A DNA stretch of 64,000 bases, taken from the NCBI RefSeq assembly GCF_028829235.1, contig NZ_JAIWJY010000002.1:62001-126000 (forward strand), given 5' to 3'. Numbering within the stretch: position 1 is the first letter of the stretch; each line of letters begins with the position of its first letter. A program made the translations under genes and the position numbers. Below, piece after piece: positions 26,423-34,569 of the stretch. The notes under the pieces were generated by a model, which made no database searches, was not told where the DNA came from, and was given only the letters and a program-made list of their open reading frames with translations. This DNA is from Tenacibaculum larymnensis. Lineage in GTDB: Bacteria; Bacteroidota; Bacteroidia; Flavobacteriales; Flavobacteriaceae.

Positions 26423-26841
26423 TGAAACAATTAATTATTGTTTTATTGATGTCTTTGGCGCTTTTTTCTTGTAAAGAGAAAAAGGAAGAACAAAAAGAAG
26501 AACTTATTATGTATCAATCTTCAGAAATGGCAGCTTTAATGAATGCTATGTATGAAGGAAATATGACAATTAAGAATAAGATTCTAGAAGGAGAATCAAT
26601 AGGTGAATTTCCTGAAAATTACTTGAATATTCACTCTGCAGTTTTAACTGATCCAGCAGATAGGAATGTAAGTTTTGAAGCTTTTTCAAAACAGTATATT
26701 CAAAATTTACAGCAAGTGTATTCGGGATCAAAAGATTCTTTAAAACAAAATTTTAACCAAGCAGTAAATAGTTGTATTGCTTGTCATAAAACAACTTGCA
26801 CAGGGCCAATACCAAGAATTAAAAAGTTACTGATTAAATAG
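26422..26841 (+). CDS. Lipoprotein with a heme c motif (CxxCH)
   Basis: The 139-residue protein has a lipoprotein signal with Cys17 (ALFSC), a helical domain (about 30-112) and one CIACH motif at 118-122 close to the C-terminus, as in cytochrome c'-like four-helix proteins. A third Cys follows at about 126. If heme is attached it would be a periplasmic, membrane-tethered monoheme protein. It is translationally coupled to the DUF4920 gene. Redox partner unknown. Confidence 0.7.
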   Translation: MKQLIIVLLMSLALFSCKEKKEEQKEELIMYQSSEMAALMNAMYEGNMTIKNKILEGESIGEFPENYLNIHSAVLTDPADRNVSFEAFSKQYIQNLQQVYSGSKDSLKQNFNQAVNSCIACHKTTCTGPIPRIKKLLIK

Positions 26842-26848
26842 TTTAGTT

Positions 26849-27508
26849 ATAAAACGAGAAATTATCATAACGTCCGATGGTTCTACAACCATTCATTTAC
26901 CAGATTGGAATGAGCAATATCATTCTAAGCATGGCGCAATACAAGAAGCATATCATGTATTTATTAGAAATGGACTAAAGTATGTAGATACTAAAAGTGT
27001 TTCTATTTTAGAAATAGGTTTTGGTACAGGACTCAATTGTTTTATTACGCTTTTAGAAGCAGATAGAAATATTGATTACGTTGGTGTTGAAGCTTATCCA
27101 GTAGCCAAGGAAGAAGTAGAGAAACTGAATTATGTTTCAGAGTTAGAGGCAGGTGACAAACAAGACCTTTTTGATAAAATTCACGAAGTTTCTTGGGAAG
27201 AAAAGCACAATATTACTCCCAATTTTTCATTGACTAAGCGTAAACAGTTTTTTGCTGAAGTTACTGATGAAAATCAATTTGATTTGATTTATTTTGATGC
27301 CTTTGGAGCAAGAGTACAACCTGACTTGTGGACAGAAGATATTTTTAGAATTATGTTTGCTGCGTTAAAACCAGAAGGGGTTTTAGTAACTTACTCAGCT
27401 AAAGGAAGTGTACGACGAGCAATGCAAGCAGTAGGGTTTGATGTAGAGCGCTTACTTGGGCCTCCAGGAAAAAGAGAAATGTTACGAGCTACGAAAGTAG
27501 GCGAGTAA
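26849..27508 (+). CDS. mnmD: tRNA 5-(aminomethyl)-2-thiouridine methyltransferase MnmD, apparent ATA start
   Basis: MnmD methylates the aminomethyl group on U34 of tRNA with SAM, the last step of the mnm5s2U modification. The protein is 219 residues counted from ATA at 26849. The SAM-binding motif is ILEIGFGTGLNCF (about 51-63) and the DUF752-type core follows with DLIYFDAFGARVQPDLW and the C-terminal VERLLGPPGKREML. The conserved start KREIIITSDGSTTIHLP lies in frame from 26852, but the frame has no ATG, GTG or TTG ahead of it: the preceding stop is at 26831. The first TTG is at 27230, inside the fold. So translation likely begins at the ATA, or the copy is impaired. Confidence 0.82.
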   Translation: MKREIIITSDGSTTIHLPDWNEQYHSKHGAIQEAYHVFIRNGLKYVDTKSVSILEIGFGTGLNCFITLLEADRNIDYVGVEAYPVAKEEVEKLNYVSELEAGDKQDLFDKIHEVSWEEKHNITPNFSLTKRKQFFAEVTDENQFDLIYFDAFGARVQPDLWTEDIFRIMFAALKPEGVLVTYSAKGSVRRAMQAVGFDVERLLGPPGKREMLRATKVGE

Positions 27509-27593
27509 TATTCAGCGTAGCTAAATGCTTTGTAGAACTAAAGTTAGGAAGTAATACTTTAAGTAATCGGGGTAAAAATTAGAAAACAAACAG

Positions 27594-27725
27594 ATGGAGT
27601 TTAAAAGACGTTTCGGTAATCGAAAAAGAGGAAATCCTAAAAGAGGATTATTCTTAGGAATTTTATTAATTATTGTATTGTATTTGTTTTTCAATGCAGA
27701 AAAAATCCTTGGAAGATTTTTATAA
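27594..27725 (+). CDS. Small membrane protein, 43 residues
   Basis: The short ORF encodes a basic N-terminus rich in Arg/Lys (KRRFGNRKRGNPKRG) followed by one hydrophobic helix (about 19-33, LFLGILLIIVLYLFF) and a short tail. Its TAA is directly followed by the ATG of the TrmN6-type gene with no gap, which implies co-translation. The compact layout and the start right before a real gene support it as a true gene. Function unknown; it would be a single-pass inner-membrane protein with the basic end in the cytoplasm. Confidence 0.6.
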   Translation: MEFKRRFGNRKRGNPKRGLFLGILLIIVLYLFFNAEKILGRFL

Positions 27726-28445
27726 ATGAAACCATTTCAATTTAAAGAGTTTGCGGTACATCAAGATAAAACGGCAATGAAAGTTGGTACCGATGCAGTA
27801 TTGTTAGGTGCATGGTGTAATTTAGGAGATTATCCAGATACAATGCTAGATGTTGGTTCTGGTACAGGTGTTATTTCATTAATGTTAGCACAACGAAGTG
27901 ACGCCATGACGATTGATGCGGTAGAGGTGGATGGAGATGCTTATGAACAAACTGTAGAGAATTTTGAGCAATCAGATTGGGGGGATAGGCTCTTTTGTTA
28001 CAATGCTTCTTTTGTAGAATTTGCAGAAGAAATGTCTGAGGAAGAAGAAGAGTATGATATAATTGTATCCAACCCACCATTTTATACCGATAACTACGAA
28101 ACAGAAGATGTTGCGAGAAATAAAGCACGATTTACGAGTTCGTTGTCTTTTGAAGACTTATTAAAAGGAGTGAGTGAAATATTGTCCGAAAATGGAAGAT
28201 TTTCAACCATTATACCATTCAAAGAAGAAGAAAGCTTTATTGAACTAGCTAAAAAGTATAAATTATACTTAAACAGAGTTTGTCGAGTAAAAGGAACTCC
28301 TACTACTGAAGTCAAACGTAGTTTATTAGAGCTATCGTTTACTGAAAGTTCGATACAAGAAGAAGAATTAATTATAGAAATACAAAGGCACCAGTATACT
28401 GATGCCTATATTAATCTTACAAAAGATTTTTATTTGAAAATGTAA
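27726..28445 (+). CDS. tRNA1(Val) (adenine(37)-N6)-methyltransferase-type enzyme
   Basis: The 239-residue Rossmann methyltransferase has MLDVGSGTGVISLML (SAM motif I, about 41-55) and the N6-adenine catalytic motif NPPF in IIVSNPPFYTD (near 116-119). The N-terminal FQFKEFAVHQDKTAMKVGTDAVLLGAW is the hallmark of the YfiC/TrmN6 group, which methylates A37 of tRNA-Val. It follows the 43-residue protein without a gap. Confidence 0.9.
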   Translation: MKPFQFKEFAVHQDKTAMKVGTDAVLLGAWCNLGDYPDTMLDVGSGTGVISLMLAQRSDAMTIDAVEVDGDAYEQTVENFEQSDWGDRLFCYNASFVEFAEEMSEEEEEYDIIVSNPPFYTDNYETEDVARNKARFTSSLSFEDLLKGVSEILSENGRFSTIIPFKEEESFIELAKKYKLYLNRVCRVKGTPTTEVKRSLLELSFTESSIQEEELIIEIQRHQYTDAYINLTKDFYLKM

Positions 28446-28466
28446 TTTTTAGCGATTAATTTAATG

Positions 28467-28895
28467 TTAACTAAACTCTTGTTGTGAATAGTGTAGTTCT
28501 TCTTTATCTGTTTTTATAACAGCAATAGGGTTTTTATTTTCGTCAATAGCAACAAAAGTAAATTCACCTTCAATGGCTTTTTCTCTATGTTGAGAGTACA
28601 TCTGTTCAGTGAAAATTTTAACGGTAACTTTTAAACTTTTGTTACCTATGTAACTCACTTTTCCTACTAATTCAATAATAGTTCCAGCAGGAATAGGTTT
28701 TTTAAAATCAATTTTATCACTACTTACGGTTACAACTTTTTGTCTGCAAAATCGTGTTGCAGTAATAAAAGCAACTTCATCCATTAATTGCATGGCAGTT
28801 CCTCCGAACAGTGTATCATAATGATTGGTTGTATTTGGAAATACGGCTTTGAAAATTCGTGTTTCCGATTGTGTTATTTTTTCTTCAGTGGTCAT
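28467..28895 (-). CDS. Acyl-CoA thioesterase (hotdog fold)
   Basis: The 142-residue single-hotdog protein has the YciA/Acot-type block NHYDTLFGGTAMQLMDEVAF (Asn and Asp of the active site) and the KIDFKKPIPAGTIIEL strand. It hydrolyses acyl-CoA esters to free acid and CoA; chain-length choice is not predictable. It ends 22 bases before the convergent TrmN6-type gene and lies downstream of metE. Confidence 0.88.
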   Translation of the reverse strand: MTTEEKITQSETRIFKAVFPNTTNHYDTLFGGTAMQLMDEVAFITATRFCRQKVVTVSSDKIDFKKPIPAGTIIELVGKVSYIGNKSLKVTVKIFTEQMYSQHREKAIEGEFTFVAIDENKNPIAVIKTDKEELHYSQQEFS

Positions 28896-28917
28896 TTTTT
28901 ATTTCTTTAGTATGATT

Positions 28918-28947
28918 AGTGCCCGAACATGATAGTATTCAGGCACT
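28918..28947 (-). repeat. Inverted repeat between metE and the thioesterase gene
   Basis: The 10-base arms 28918-28927 and 28938-28947 pair with one mismatch. On the minus strand, the transcribed one, no U-run follows, while on the plus strand a short T-run does. It may act as a 3'-end processing or stability hairpin for metE mRNA, or as a weak terminator. Confidence 0.5.
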
Positions 28948-28957
28948 TTTTAAACCA

Positions 28958-31285
28958 TTATTGATTTACAGTTTCTAAGGTGTTATTATTGTAGCTTAAT
29001 GAAGCTTCTTTTGCGGATGAAACCATAGCAAGTAATGCTTTTTCAGTTTCGTCCCAATGTCTAGTTTTAAGACCGCAATCTGGATTTACCCAAAGTTGAG
29101 AAGCTGGAATAACTTTTTGAGCTTTGTGTAGTAACTCAACCATTTCTTTGGTAGAAGGAACTCTAGGTGAATGAATGTCATAAACTCCTGGACCAATTTC
29201 ATTTGGATATTTAAAATCAGCGAAAGCATTTAATAGCTCCATTTGAGATCGCGAACATTCAATTGTAATCACGTCAGCATCCATATCAGCAATGTTCTGA
29301 ATAATGTCGTTAAACTCTGAATAACACATGTGTGTATGTATTTGTGTGGAATCATCTACACCACATGATGAAATTTTAAAAGCTTCAACAGCCCATCTTA
29401 AATAATTTTCCCACTCTGATTTTCGTAAAGGAAGTCCTTCTCTTATAGCTGGTTCATCAATTTGGATAATTCGGATACCTGCTTTTTCAAGATCAGCAAC
29501 TTCATCGCGAATAGCTAACGCAATTTGTTTGCAAGTAACTGAGCGAGGTTGATCATCACGAACAAACGACCATTGTAAAATAGTAACTGGGCCAGTTAAC
29601 ATACCTTTAACCCATTTGTCAGTTAAAGATTGAGCATATTGCGACCAATAAACAGTCATTGGATGAGGTCTGTAAACATCGCCATAAATAATAGGAGGTT
29701 TTACACAACGACTACCATAACTCTGAACCCAACCTTTTTGGGTAAAGCTTACCCCAGCAAGTTGTTCACCAAAATACTCTACCATGTCGTTTCGTTCATA
29801 TTCACCATGAACTAATACATCAAGATCTATTTTTTCTTGCCATTGAATGGTCTTTTGAGTTTCCTTTTTAAGTAAATATCTATATTCCTCACTACTTAAA
29901 TTTCCCTTTTTATACTGAGCTCTCCAGCTTCTTACCTCTTTGGTTTGAGGGAATGAACCAATAGTTGTGGTAGGGAATAATGGTAAGTTCAATACTTTTT
30001 CTTGCGCTTCTTTACGAATTGAAAACTTATTTTTTCTTTGAGAATCTAATTTAGTAACAGCTTTAACACGCTGTTTTACATCATTGTGATGAATTAATGT
30101 AGAGGATTTTCTACTAGCTATAGCTTTTTTGTTTTCTTCAAAAGCAGTTAAAACAGTTTCATCAGTCGTACTTTCTGATAACGTTTTTAACAAACTCACC
30201 TCTGTAAGTTTTTGTTTAGCGAAGGCAAGCCATTGTTTAATTTGGCTGTCTAAAGATGTCTCTAAATCTAAATCACATGGGGAATGTAATAAGGAACAAG
30301 ATGGAGCTATAAAAACTCTGTCAGAACCTAATTTATCAGTAGCTTTTTGGATATGTTGCAACGATTTTTCAAAATCATTCTTCCAAATATTTCTACCATC
30401 TACAATACCTAATGATAGGGTTTTATTTTCAGGAAGTGTATTCAATACATCATCTAATTGTTCTTCACAACGAACTAAATCGATGTGTAAAGCGTCTATA
30501 GGTAGTGTGTTAGCTAATAAGAGATTGTCTTTTAGGCCTTCAAAGTAGGTAGTGACTATAAACTTTAGTTTAGGAAACTTTTTTCTAATCTCATTATAGA
30601 CAAATTGATATGTTTCTTTGGCTTTTTCGTTTAAATCTAATGCTAAAAAAGGTTCGTCAAATTGAATCCATTCAGCGCCTTGTACTTGAAGCTCTTGTAA
30701 AATTTCAATATAAACAGGAAGTAGTTTTGAGGTTAAATCTAATTTATCAAAACCTTCCTCTTTTTCTTTACCTAAAAGAAGGTAACTAACTAAACCGATA
30801 ATTACAGGTTTGGCATTGATGCCTGCTTGTTTAGCTCCAACAAACTCATTAATAATTTTGTTAGAAAATAGTTTAAATTCCTGATTTTTATAAAACTCTG
30901 GAACGATATAATGATAATTAGTGTCAAACCACTTAGTCATTTCCATAGCAGTGATATCAAGTTCATCCTTCTGATACCCTCTTGCCATGGCAAAGTAAAG
31001 GTCCAATTCAGAGTTTGAAGTTTTTAAAGCTACTTCATTGTAACGTTTAGGAATTGCACCAACAGTAAGTGTCATATCTAATACCTGATCGTAATAAGAA
31101 AAATCATTACAAGGAATAAGGTCTATTCCTGCTTCTTGTTGTGTTTTCCAGTTTTGTTGACAGATGTTTCTTCCTGTTTCAAGAAGTTCCTGTAAACTAG
31201 TTTTGCCCGACCAATATTGCTCGCAGGCTTTTTTGAGTTCTCTGTTGCTACCAATACGCGGGTAACCAAGAATGTGCGTTTGCAT
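28958..31285 (-). CDS. metE: Cobalamin-independent methionine synthase
   Basis: MetE transfers a methyl group from methyltetrahydrofolate (polyglutamate) to homocysteine without B12. The 775-residue protein has both TIM-barrel halves, beginning MQTHILGYPRIGSNRELK, and the zinc site in the C-terminal half: His and Cys of HTHMCYSEF and the last Cys of NPDCGLKTR. Length is typical. The upstream leader carries a cobalamin riboswitch and a terminator, so the gene is turned off when B12 is present. This implies that a B12-dependent synthase is used in that state. Confidence 0.97.
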   Translation of the reverse strand: MQTHILGYPRIGSNRELKKACEQYWSGKTSLQELLETGRNICQQNWKTQQEAGIDLIPCNDFSYYDQVLDMTLTVGAIPKRYNEVALKTSNSELDLYFAMARGYQKDELDITAMEMTKWFDTNYHYIVPEFYKNQEFKLFSNKIINEFVGAKQAGINAKPVIIGLVSYLLLGKEKEEGFDKLDLTSKLLPVYIEILQELQVQGAEWIQFDEPFLALDLNEKAKETYQFVYNEIRKKFPKLKFIVTTYFEGLKDNLLLANTLPIDALHIDLVRCEEQLDDVLNTLPENKTLSLGIVDGRNIWKNDFEKSLQHIQKATDKLGSDRVFIAPSCSLLHSPCDLDLETSLDSQIKQWLAFAKQKLTEVSLLKTLSESTTDETVLTAFEENKKAIASRKSSTLIHHNDVKQRVKAVTKLDSQRKNKFSIRKEAQEKVLNLPLFPTTTIGSFPQTKEVRSWRAQYKKGNLSSEEYRYLLKKETQKTIQWQEKIDLDVLVHGEYERNDMVEYFGEQLAGVSFTQKGWVQSYGSRCVKPPIIYGDVYRPHPMTVYWSQYAQSLTDKWVKGMLTGPVTILQWSFVRDDQPRSVTCKQIALAIRDEVADLEKAGIRIIQIDEPAIREGLPLRKSEWENYLRWAVEAFKISSCGVDDSTQIHTHMCYSEFNDIIQNIADMDADVITIECSRSQMELLNAFADFKYPNEIGPGVYDIHSPRVPSTKEMVELLHKAQKVIPASQLWVNPDCGLKTRHWDETEKALLAMVSSAKEASLSYNNNTLETVNQ

Positions 31286-31387
31286 TTCTTTTAACTTTTA
31301 TAATTAAACATTAATTTTAAAAGCTCTTTTAGATGCTTCGCAATGCTAAAAAACGATGTGATGTTTGAGGAAAAATAATGACATACC

Positions 31388-31421
31388 AAAAAAGCACAGC
31401 ATTTCATAGAAGAAAGTGTGC
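31388..31421 (-). terminator. Riboswitch-controlled terminator in the metE leader
   Basis: On the minus strand GCACA (31421-31417) pairs with TGTGC (31398-31394), with an inner TTTC/GAAA helix, followed by six U (31393-31388). It lies between the cobalamin riboswitch and metE, about 100 bases before the ATG, and fits a transcription-termination expression platform. Confidence 0.65.
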
Positions 31422-31483
31422 GTTAAAATATATCATCGGTATGACCCAAAAGCTTCAAATCGCGAAAGCATTGTCAATATCCG

Positions 31484-31672
31484 AATAGGCAGGTCTCCTG
31501 ACTTATAACAGTTTTTATCATCCTTCCCGCTTATGGCAGTGGATATACTAGGATAAAAACCTTTGGTGTGTTACTTACAGTTGCGCGACAGTTCGTGATT
31601 TGCACACGATTCCCTATTAATCTACAGCTAAGTAAAACCTTTCCGGTTGATGAAGTATGTAAAGAACTTATC
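31484..31672 (-). ncRNA. Cobalamin (AdoCbl-class) riboswitch upstream of metE
   Basis: Read on the minus strand, the element shows in order the stem start with AACCGGAAAGGTTTTACTTAG, AGGGAATCGTGTG, the paired AAATCACGAACTGTC, the B12-box region GCGCAACTGTAA, GCCATAAGCGGGAAGG, and AGTCAGGAGACCTGCC, which are the conserved blocks of cobalamin riboswitches. It precedes metE by about 200 bases and controls it, presumably through the terminator at 31388-31421. The exact ends are approximate. Confidence 0.93.
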
Positions 31673-31710
31673 GGGGTAAATGTATGTATTATTTTTTTAG
31701 AATAGAGAAT

Positions 31711-31737
31711 AAAAAAAGCACCAGTATACTGATGCTT
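31711..31737 (-). terminator. Terminator after the DJ-1-like lipoprotein gene
   Basis: The stem around the palindrome GCACCAGTATACTGATGC (31718-31735) is followed on the minus strand by a run of seven U. It insulates the oxidoreductase/DJ-1 unit from the metE leader. Confidence 0.8.
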
Positions 31738-31766
31738 CTTGAGTTTTAACAAGATTTTAAATTTTG

Positions 31767-32522
31767 TTATTTTTCCCAGTTTTTAAGTTGATCCAGATAT
31801 AAGTAGCTTTCAATAAATTTTCTATGTTCAGTATTTGTCATGATTTCGAGTAGTTCTAAAGCTGAAATATAACTTGCTAAATTTCCGTTTGAAGATAAAA
31901 ATTTACCATCTTTAATAAAAGTTACCAAGCTGTCGTTTTGAACTTTTAAATTAGGGTAATCTTTTTGTAGTTGCTCACCACCACCAATCCATGTTACAAT
32001 TTTATGACCATCAGCTATACCAGATTTACCAATTAAATTAGCACCAGCACAATTACTAACAGTGTATTGGGTCTCTTGATTTTTTGTTTTTATAAAATCT
32101 ACAACTTTATTGTTGTGTACTTGTGCGTACATGTCGTAAGCGCTTGGTACAAATAAAGCTGCTAGTTTAGGACAATTATCAAAAGTATAGTCAGGAACAA
32201 AATGCATTCCTTCTTCAGTAGTAATTGGTTTAGCTGTTTCAGCTATAGTAACTACATTAAAAAGTTGTTTGCCTTTTTTGTCTACTTTACCAAAAACATC
32301 AGACGTTGCTATAACTTCTCCTTGTAAAACTCCGTTAAACATTAAAAGTCCAATAGTTGGTAGATCAGGATTAAATGGTTTTAGGTGTTTAGTTAGTGTA
32401 TCAGTTGGATATAGAACTTGTTCAACTTTTTCAGCTTTGTTATCTGTTTTCGATTTTTCTGAATTACAACTAACAGTAATAATTGTAAAAATTAGTAGTG
32501 TGATAATACTTAAATTTTTCAT
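31767..32522 (-). CDS. DJ-1/PfpI family lipoprotein
   Basis: The 251-residue protein has a lipoprotein signal with Cys19 (ITVSC) and a DJ-1/PfpI (class I amidotransferase-like) domain (about 55-235). The nucleophile-elbow Cys appears in VSNCAGANLIGKSGIADG. Family members are glyoxalases, chaperones or regulators. A lipid-anchored, exported form is unusual and its role is unknown. The start is 8 bases from the stop of the oxidoreductase gene, so they are probably one unit. Confidence 0.8.
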   Translation of the reverse strand: MKNLSIITLLIFTIITVSCNSEKSKTDNKAEKVEQVLYPTDTLTKHLKPFNPDLPTIGLLMFNGVLQGEVIATSDVFGKVDKKGKQLFNVVTIAETAKPITTEEGMHFVPDYTFDNCPKLAALFVPSAYDMYAQVHNNKVVDFIKTKNQETQYTVSNCAGANLIGKSGIADGHKIVTWIGGGEQLQKDYPNLKVQNDSLVTFIKDGKFLSSNGNLASYISALELLEIMTNTEHRKFIESYLYLDQLKNWEK

Positions 32523-32529
32523 GCGTACT

Positions 32530-33795
32530 TTATTTAGTATCTCTTTGAGTAGGTTTAATAATCATTCTAAAATATTGGTCTTTGTATATGTAGTAGCCTA
32601 ACCAGTTGTATAGAGTTCTTACTTTGTTTTTAAAATTTACAAGCCCCATGATATGTACAAAAATCCAAATTAGCCAAGCAACAAAACCTTTTAAGGATTG
32701 TTTTTGACCAGGGAAGTCAAGTACAGCCTTATTTCGTCCAATGATAGCTAAAGATCCTTTGTCGTTGTACTGGAAAGTTTTCCATTTGCCATCTTTCCTT
32801 TTAAGGTTTTTAGCTAAGTTCTTTGCCTGCTGTAATGCCGGTTGCGCTAATTGTGGGTGTCCGTTAGGATAGTTGTTGTCACCTAAGATTAAGGCGCAGT
32901 CACCTAAAGCATAGATGTTATCATATGAGTGTACAAGGTTAAACTGATTTGTTTTTAGTCTTCTACCAGGACCAAAACTTTCTTTTGAAAAGCCATCAAA
33001 TGTTTTTGCAGATACACCAGCTGCCCATATAAGGTTTTTAGTATGTATTTCTTCTCCGTTTGATAAATACACGGTTTCGCCATCAAAGTCATTAACCATT
33101 GTATTCATTGTTAGCTTAACACCTAGTTCACTTAATTTTTTAGAAGTGTATTCTTGTGCTTTTTTAGACATTGGAGCTAAAACAGAATTTTGGCCATCAA
33201 TAAGATGTATTTCTCCAAAGTCATTTTTGTCTAGTTCGGGGTAATCTTTTATGATGATAGAAGTTTTTATTTCAGACAAAATTCCTGAAAGTTCAACTCC
33301 AGTAGGTCCAGCTCCTGCAATTACAAAAGTTAAACACTTTTTTCTTTCCTCTGGATTATGGATTCTAGTAGCACGGTCAAATCGAGTTAAAATTACATTT
33401 CTAAGAGATAAGGCATCACTAATAGTTTTCATAGGTAAACTATACTTTTGAATGCTTTTATTTCCAAAAAAATTAGTCTCTGTACCGGTAGCCATTACTA
33501 AGATATCATACTCTATATCTCCATTACTTACCACAATTTTGTTTTCTTCTGGGACAACTTTTTCAAGGGTGCCAAGTCGAAAACGGGCGTTTTTAAATTT
33601 TCTTAAAATTTTTCTGAATGGATAGCTAATTGCAGATGGCTCCATAAAACCTGTGGATACTTGGTAGATTAAAGGAGGAAAGAAATTGTAGTTGTTACTA
33701 TCTACTAGAATAATCTGATAATTTTCTGAATTTCCTAATCCTTTTATAAGTTCTAATCCAGCAAAACCGCCGCCAACAACGACGATTTTTTTCAT
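32530..33795 (-). CDS. NDH-2-type NAD(P)/FAD oxidoreductase
   Basis: The protein has two dinucleotide-binding motifs, VVVGGGFAGLELIKGL at the start (FAD) and AGAGPTGVELSG near the middle (NADH), the FAD-contact YALGDCAL and a C-terminal membrane-associating hydrophobic stretch FVAWLIWIFVHIMGLVNF. These are features of type II NADH dehydrogenases, which pass electrons from NADH to quinone without pumping protons. Homologues usually begin MKKIVVVGGG, so I place the start at 33795; an in-frame Met lies three codons earlier at 33804. Confidence 0.9.
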   Translation of the reverse strand: MKKIVVVGGGFAGLELIKGLGNSENYQIILVDSNNYNFFPPLIYQVSTGFMEPSAISYPFRKILRKFKNARFRLGTLEKVVPEENKIVVSNGDIEYDILVMATGTETNFFGNKSIQKYSLPMKTISDALSLRNVILTRFDRATRIHNPEERKKCLTFVIAGAGPTGVELSGILSEIKTSIIIKDYPELDKNDFGEIHLIDGQNSVLAPMSKKAQEYTSKKLSELGVKLTMNTMVNDFDGETVYLSNGEEIHTKNLIWAAGVSAKTFDGFSKESFGPGRRLKTNQFNLVHSYDNIYALGDCALILGDNNYPNGHPQLAQPALQQAKNLAKNLKRKDGKWKTFQYNDKGSLAIIGRNKAVLDFPGQKQSLKGFVAWLIWIFVHIMGLVNFKNKVRTLYNWLGYYIYKDQYFRMIIKPTQRDTK

Positions 33796-33886
33796 ATTTT
33801 TCATAATGCTATTATGCCCTTAAATTAATATAAGTACAAAGGTAGTTAAGAAGATTTCAGTAAAAAATAAACTAGCTTAAGAAATG

Positions 33887-34456
33887 TTACTTTCTTTTAA
33901 TTTCACTTAAGTATTCAGGGGTTAACCCTAAAAAGCTGGCTAATGAATATTGAGGAACTCGTTGTACAAACTCTGGGAAGTCTTCTCTAAATCTAAAAAA
34001 CATTTCTTCCTTAGAGTAGCTGTTTATGTATTTTAAGCGCATTAAAGCAGCTCCGTAAGCTGTTTCATAGATGCTTCTAAAATATTTTTCTAGTAATGGG
34101 AATTTGCTTAACAATTCATTGTATTTCGAAAAGGAGATTGATAAAATTATAGAGTTTTCAACTGCCTCTATAGTAAAGTTAGAGCGTTTTTGATTTTGAA
34201 AAGCTAAAAAGTCAGTTAGCCACCAACTCTCCAAAGCAAATTGTGTAGTTTTTTTGTGACCTAAATCATCAATAAAATATAATTGTAAACAACCTTTAGC
34301 AACAAAAAATAGTTTATCACAACGGTTACTTGTTGGTAATAAAGTTTCTTTTTTCTTGTAGGATTGACAGTCAAAAAAAGAAAGTACTTCAGTTAATTCT
34401 TCTTCTGAAAGATTTGTGTAACTTTTAATATGATTTTTTAAAATGCTTTCAGCCAT
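33887..34456 (-). CDS. Crp/Fnr-family regulator (cyclic-nucleotide-binding domain)
   Basis: The 189-residue protein has a cNMP-binding beta-roll (about 25-115) and a C-terminal helix-turn-helix of the compact Bacteroidota form, ending SLASFLGLTPEYLSEIKRK, which lacks the wing extension of E. coli Crp. No nucleotide-pocket Arg is evident, so the ligand is uncertain. It is transcribed separately from the saccharopine dehydrogenase-like gene upstream, which has its own terminator. Targets unknown. Confidence 0.85.
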   Translation of the reverse strand: MAESILKNHIKSYTNLSEEELTEVLSFFDCQSYKKKETLLPTSNRCDKLFFVAKGCLQLYFIDDLGHKKTTQFALESWWLTDFLAFQNQKRSNFTIEAVENSIILSISFSKYNELLSKFPLLEKYFRSIYETAYGAALMRLKYINSYSKEEMFFRFREDFPEFVQRVPQYSLASFLGLTPEYLSEIKRK

Positions 34457-34520
34457 ATCCTAGTGTAGTATTTAAAGGTAAAAATACTAACTTTATAAAG
34501 ACTCTATTTAGTCTTAAAAG

Positions 34521-34550
34521 AAAAAGGCACCAAATACATTGATGCCTTTT
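34521..34550 (-). terminator. Terminator after the saccharopine dehydrogenase-like gene
   Basis: The arms AAAAAGGCA and TGCCTTTT (about 34521-34529 and 34543-34550) enclose a short AT-rich loop, with a U-rich run on the minus strand. Confidence 0.7.
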
Positions 34551-34569
34551 GTGTTAGTTTAGAAAGGTT

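Noticed and set aside
27230..27508. Reading mnmD as a 92-codon gene starting at TTG
   Set aside because: This would omit the SAM-binding motif and the conserved N-terminus that are in the same open frame upstream.
31531..31752. 73-codon ORF on the minus strand
   Set aside because: It lies in the cobalamin riboswitch, which is a conserved RNA structure.
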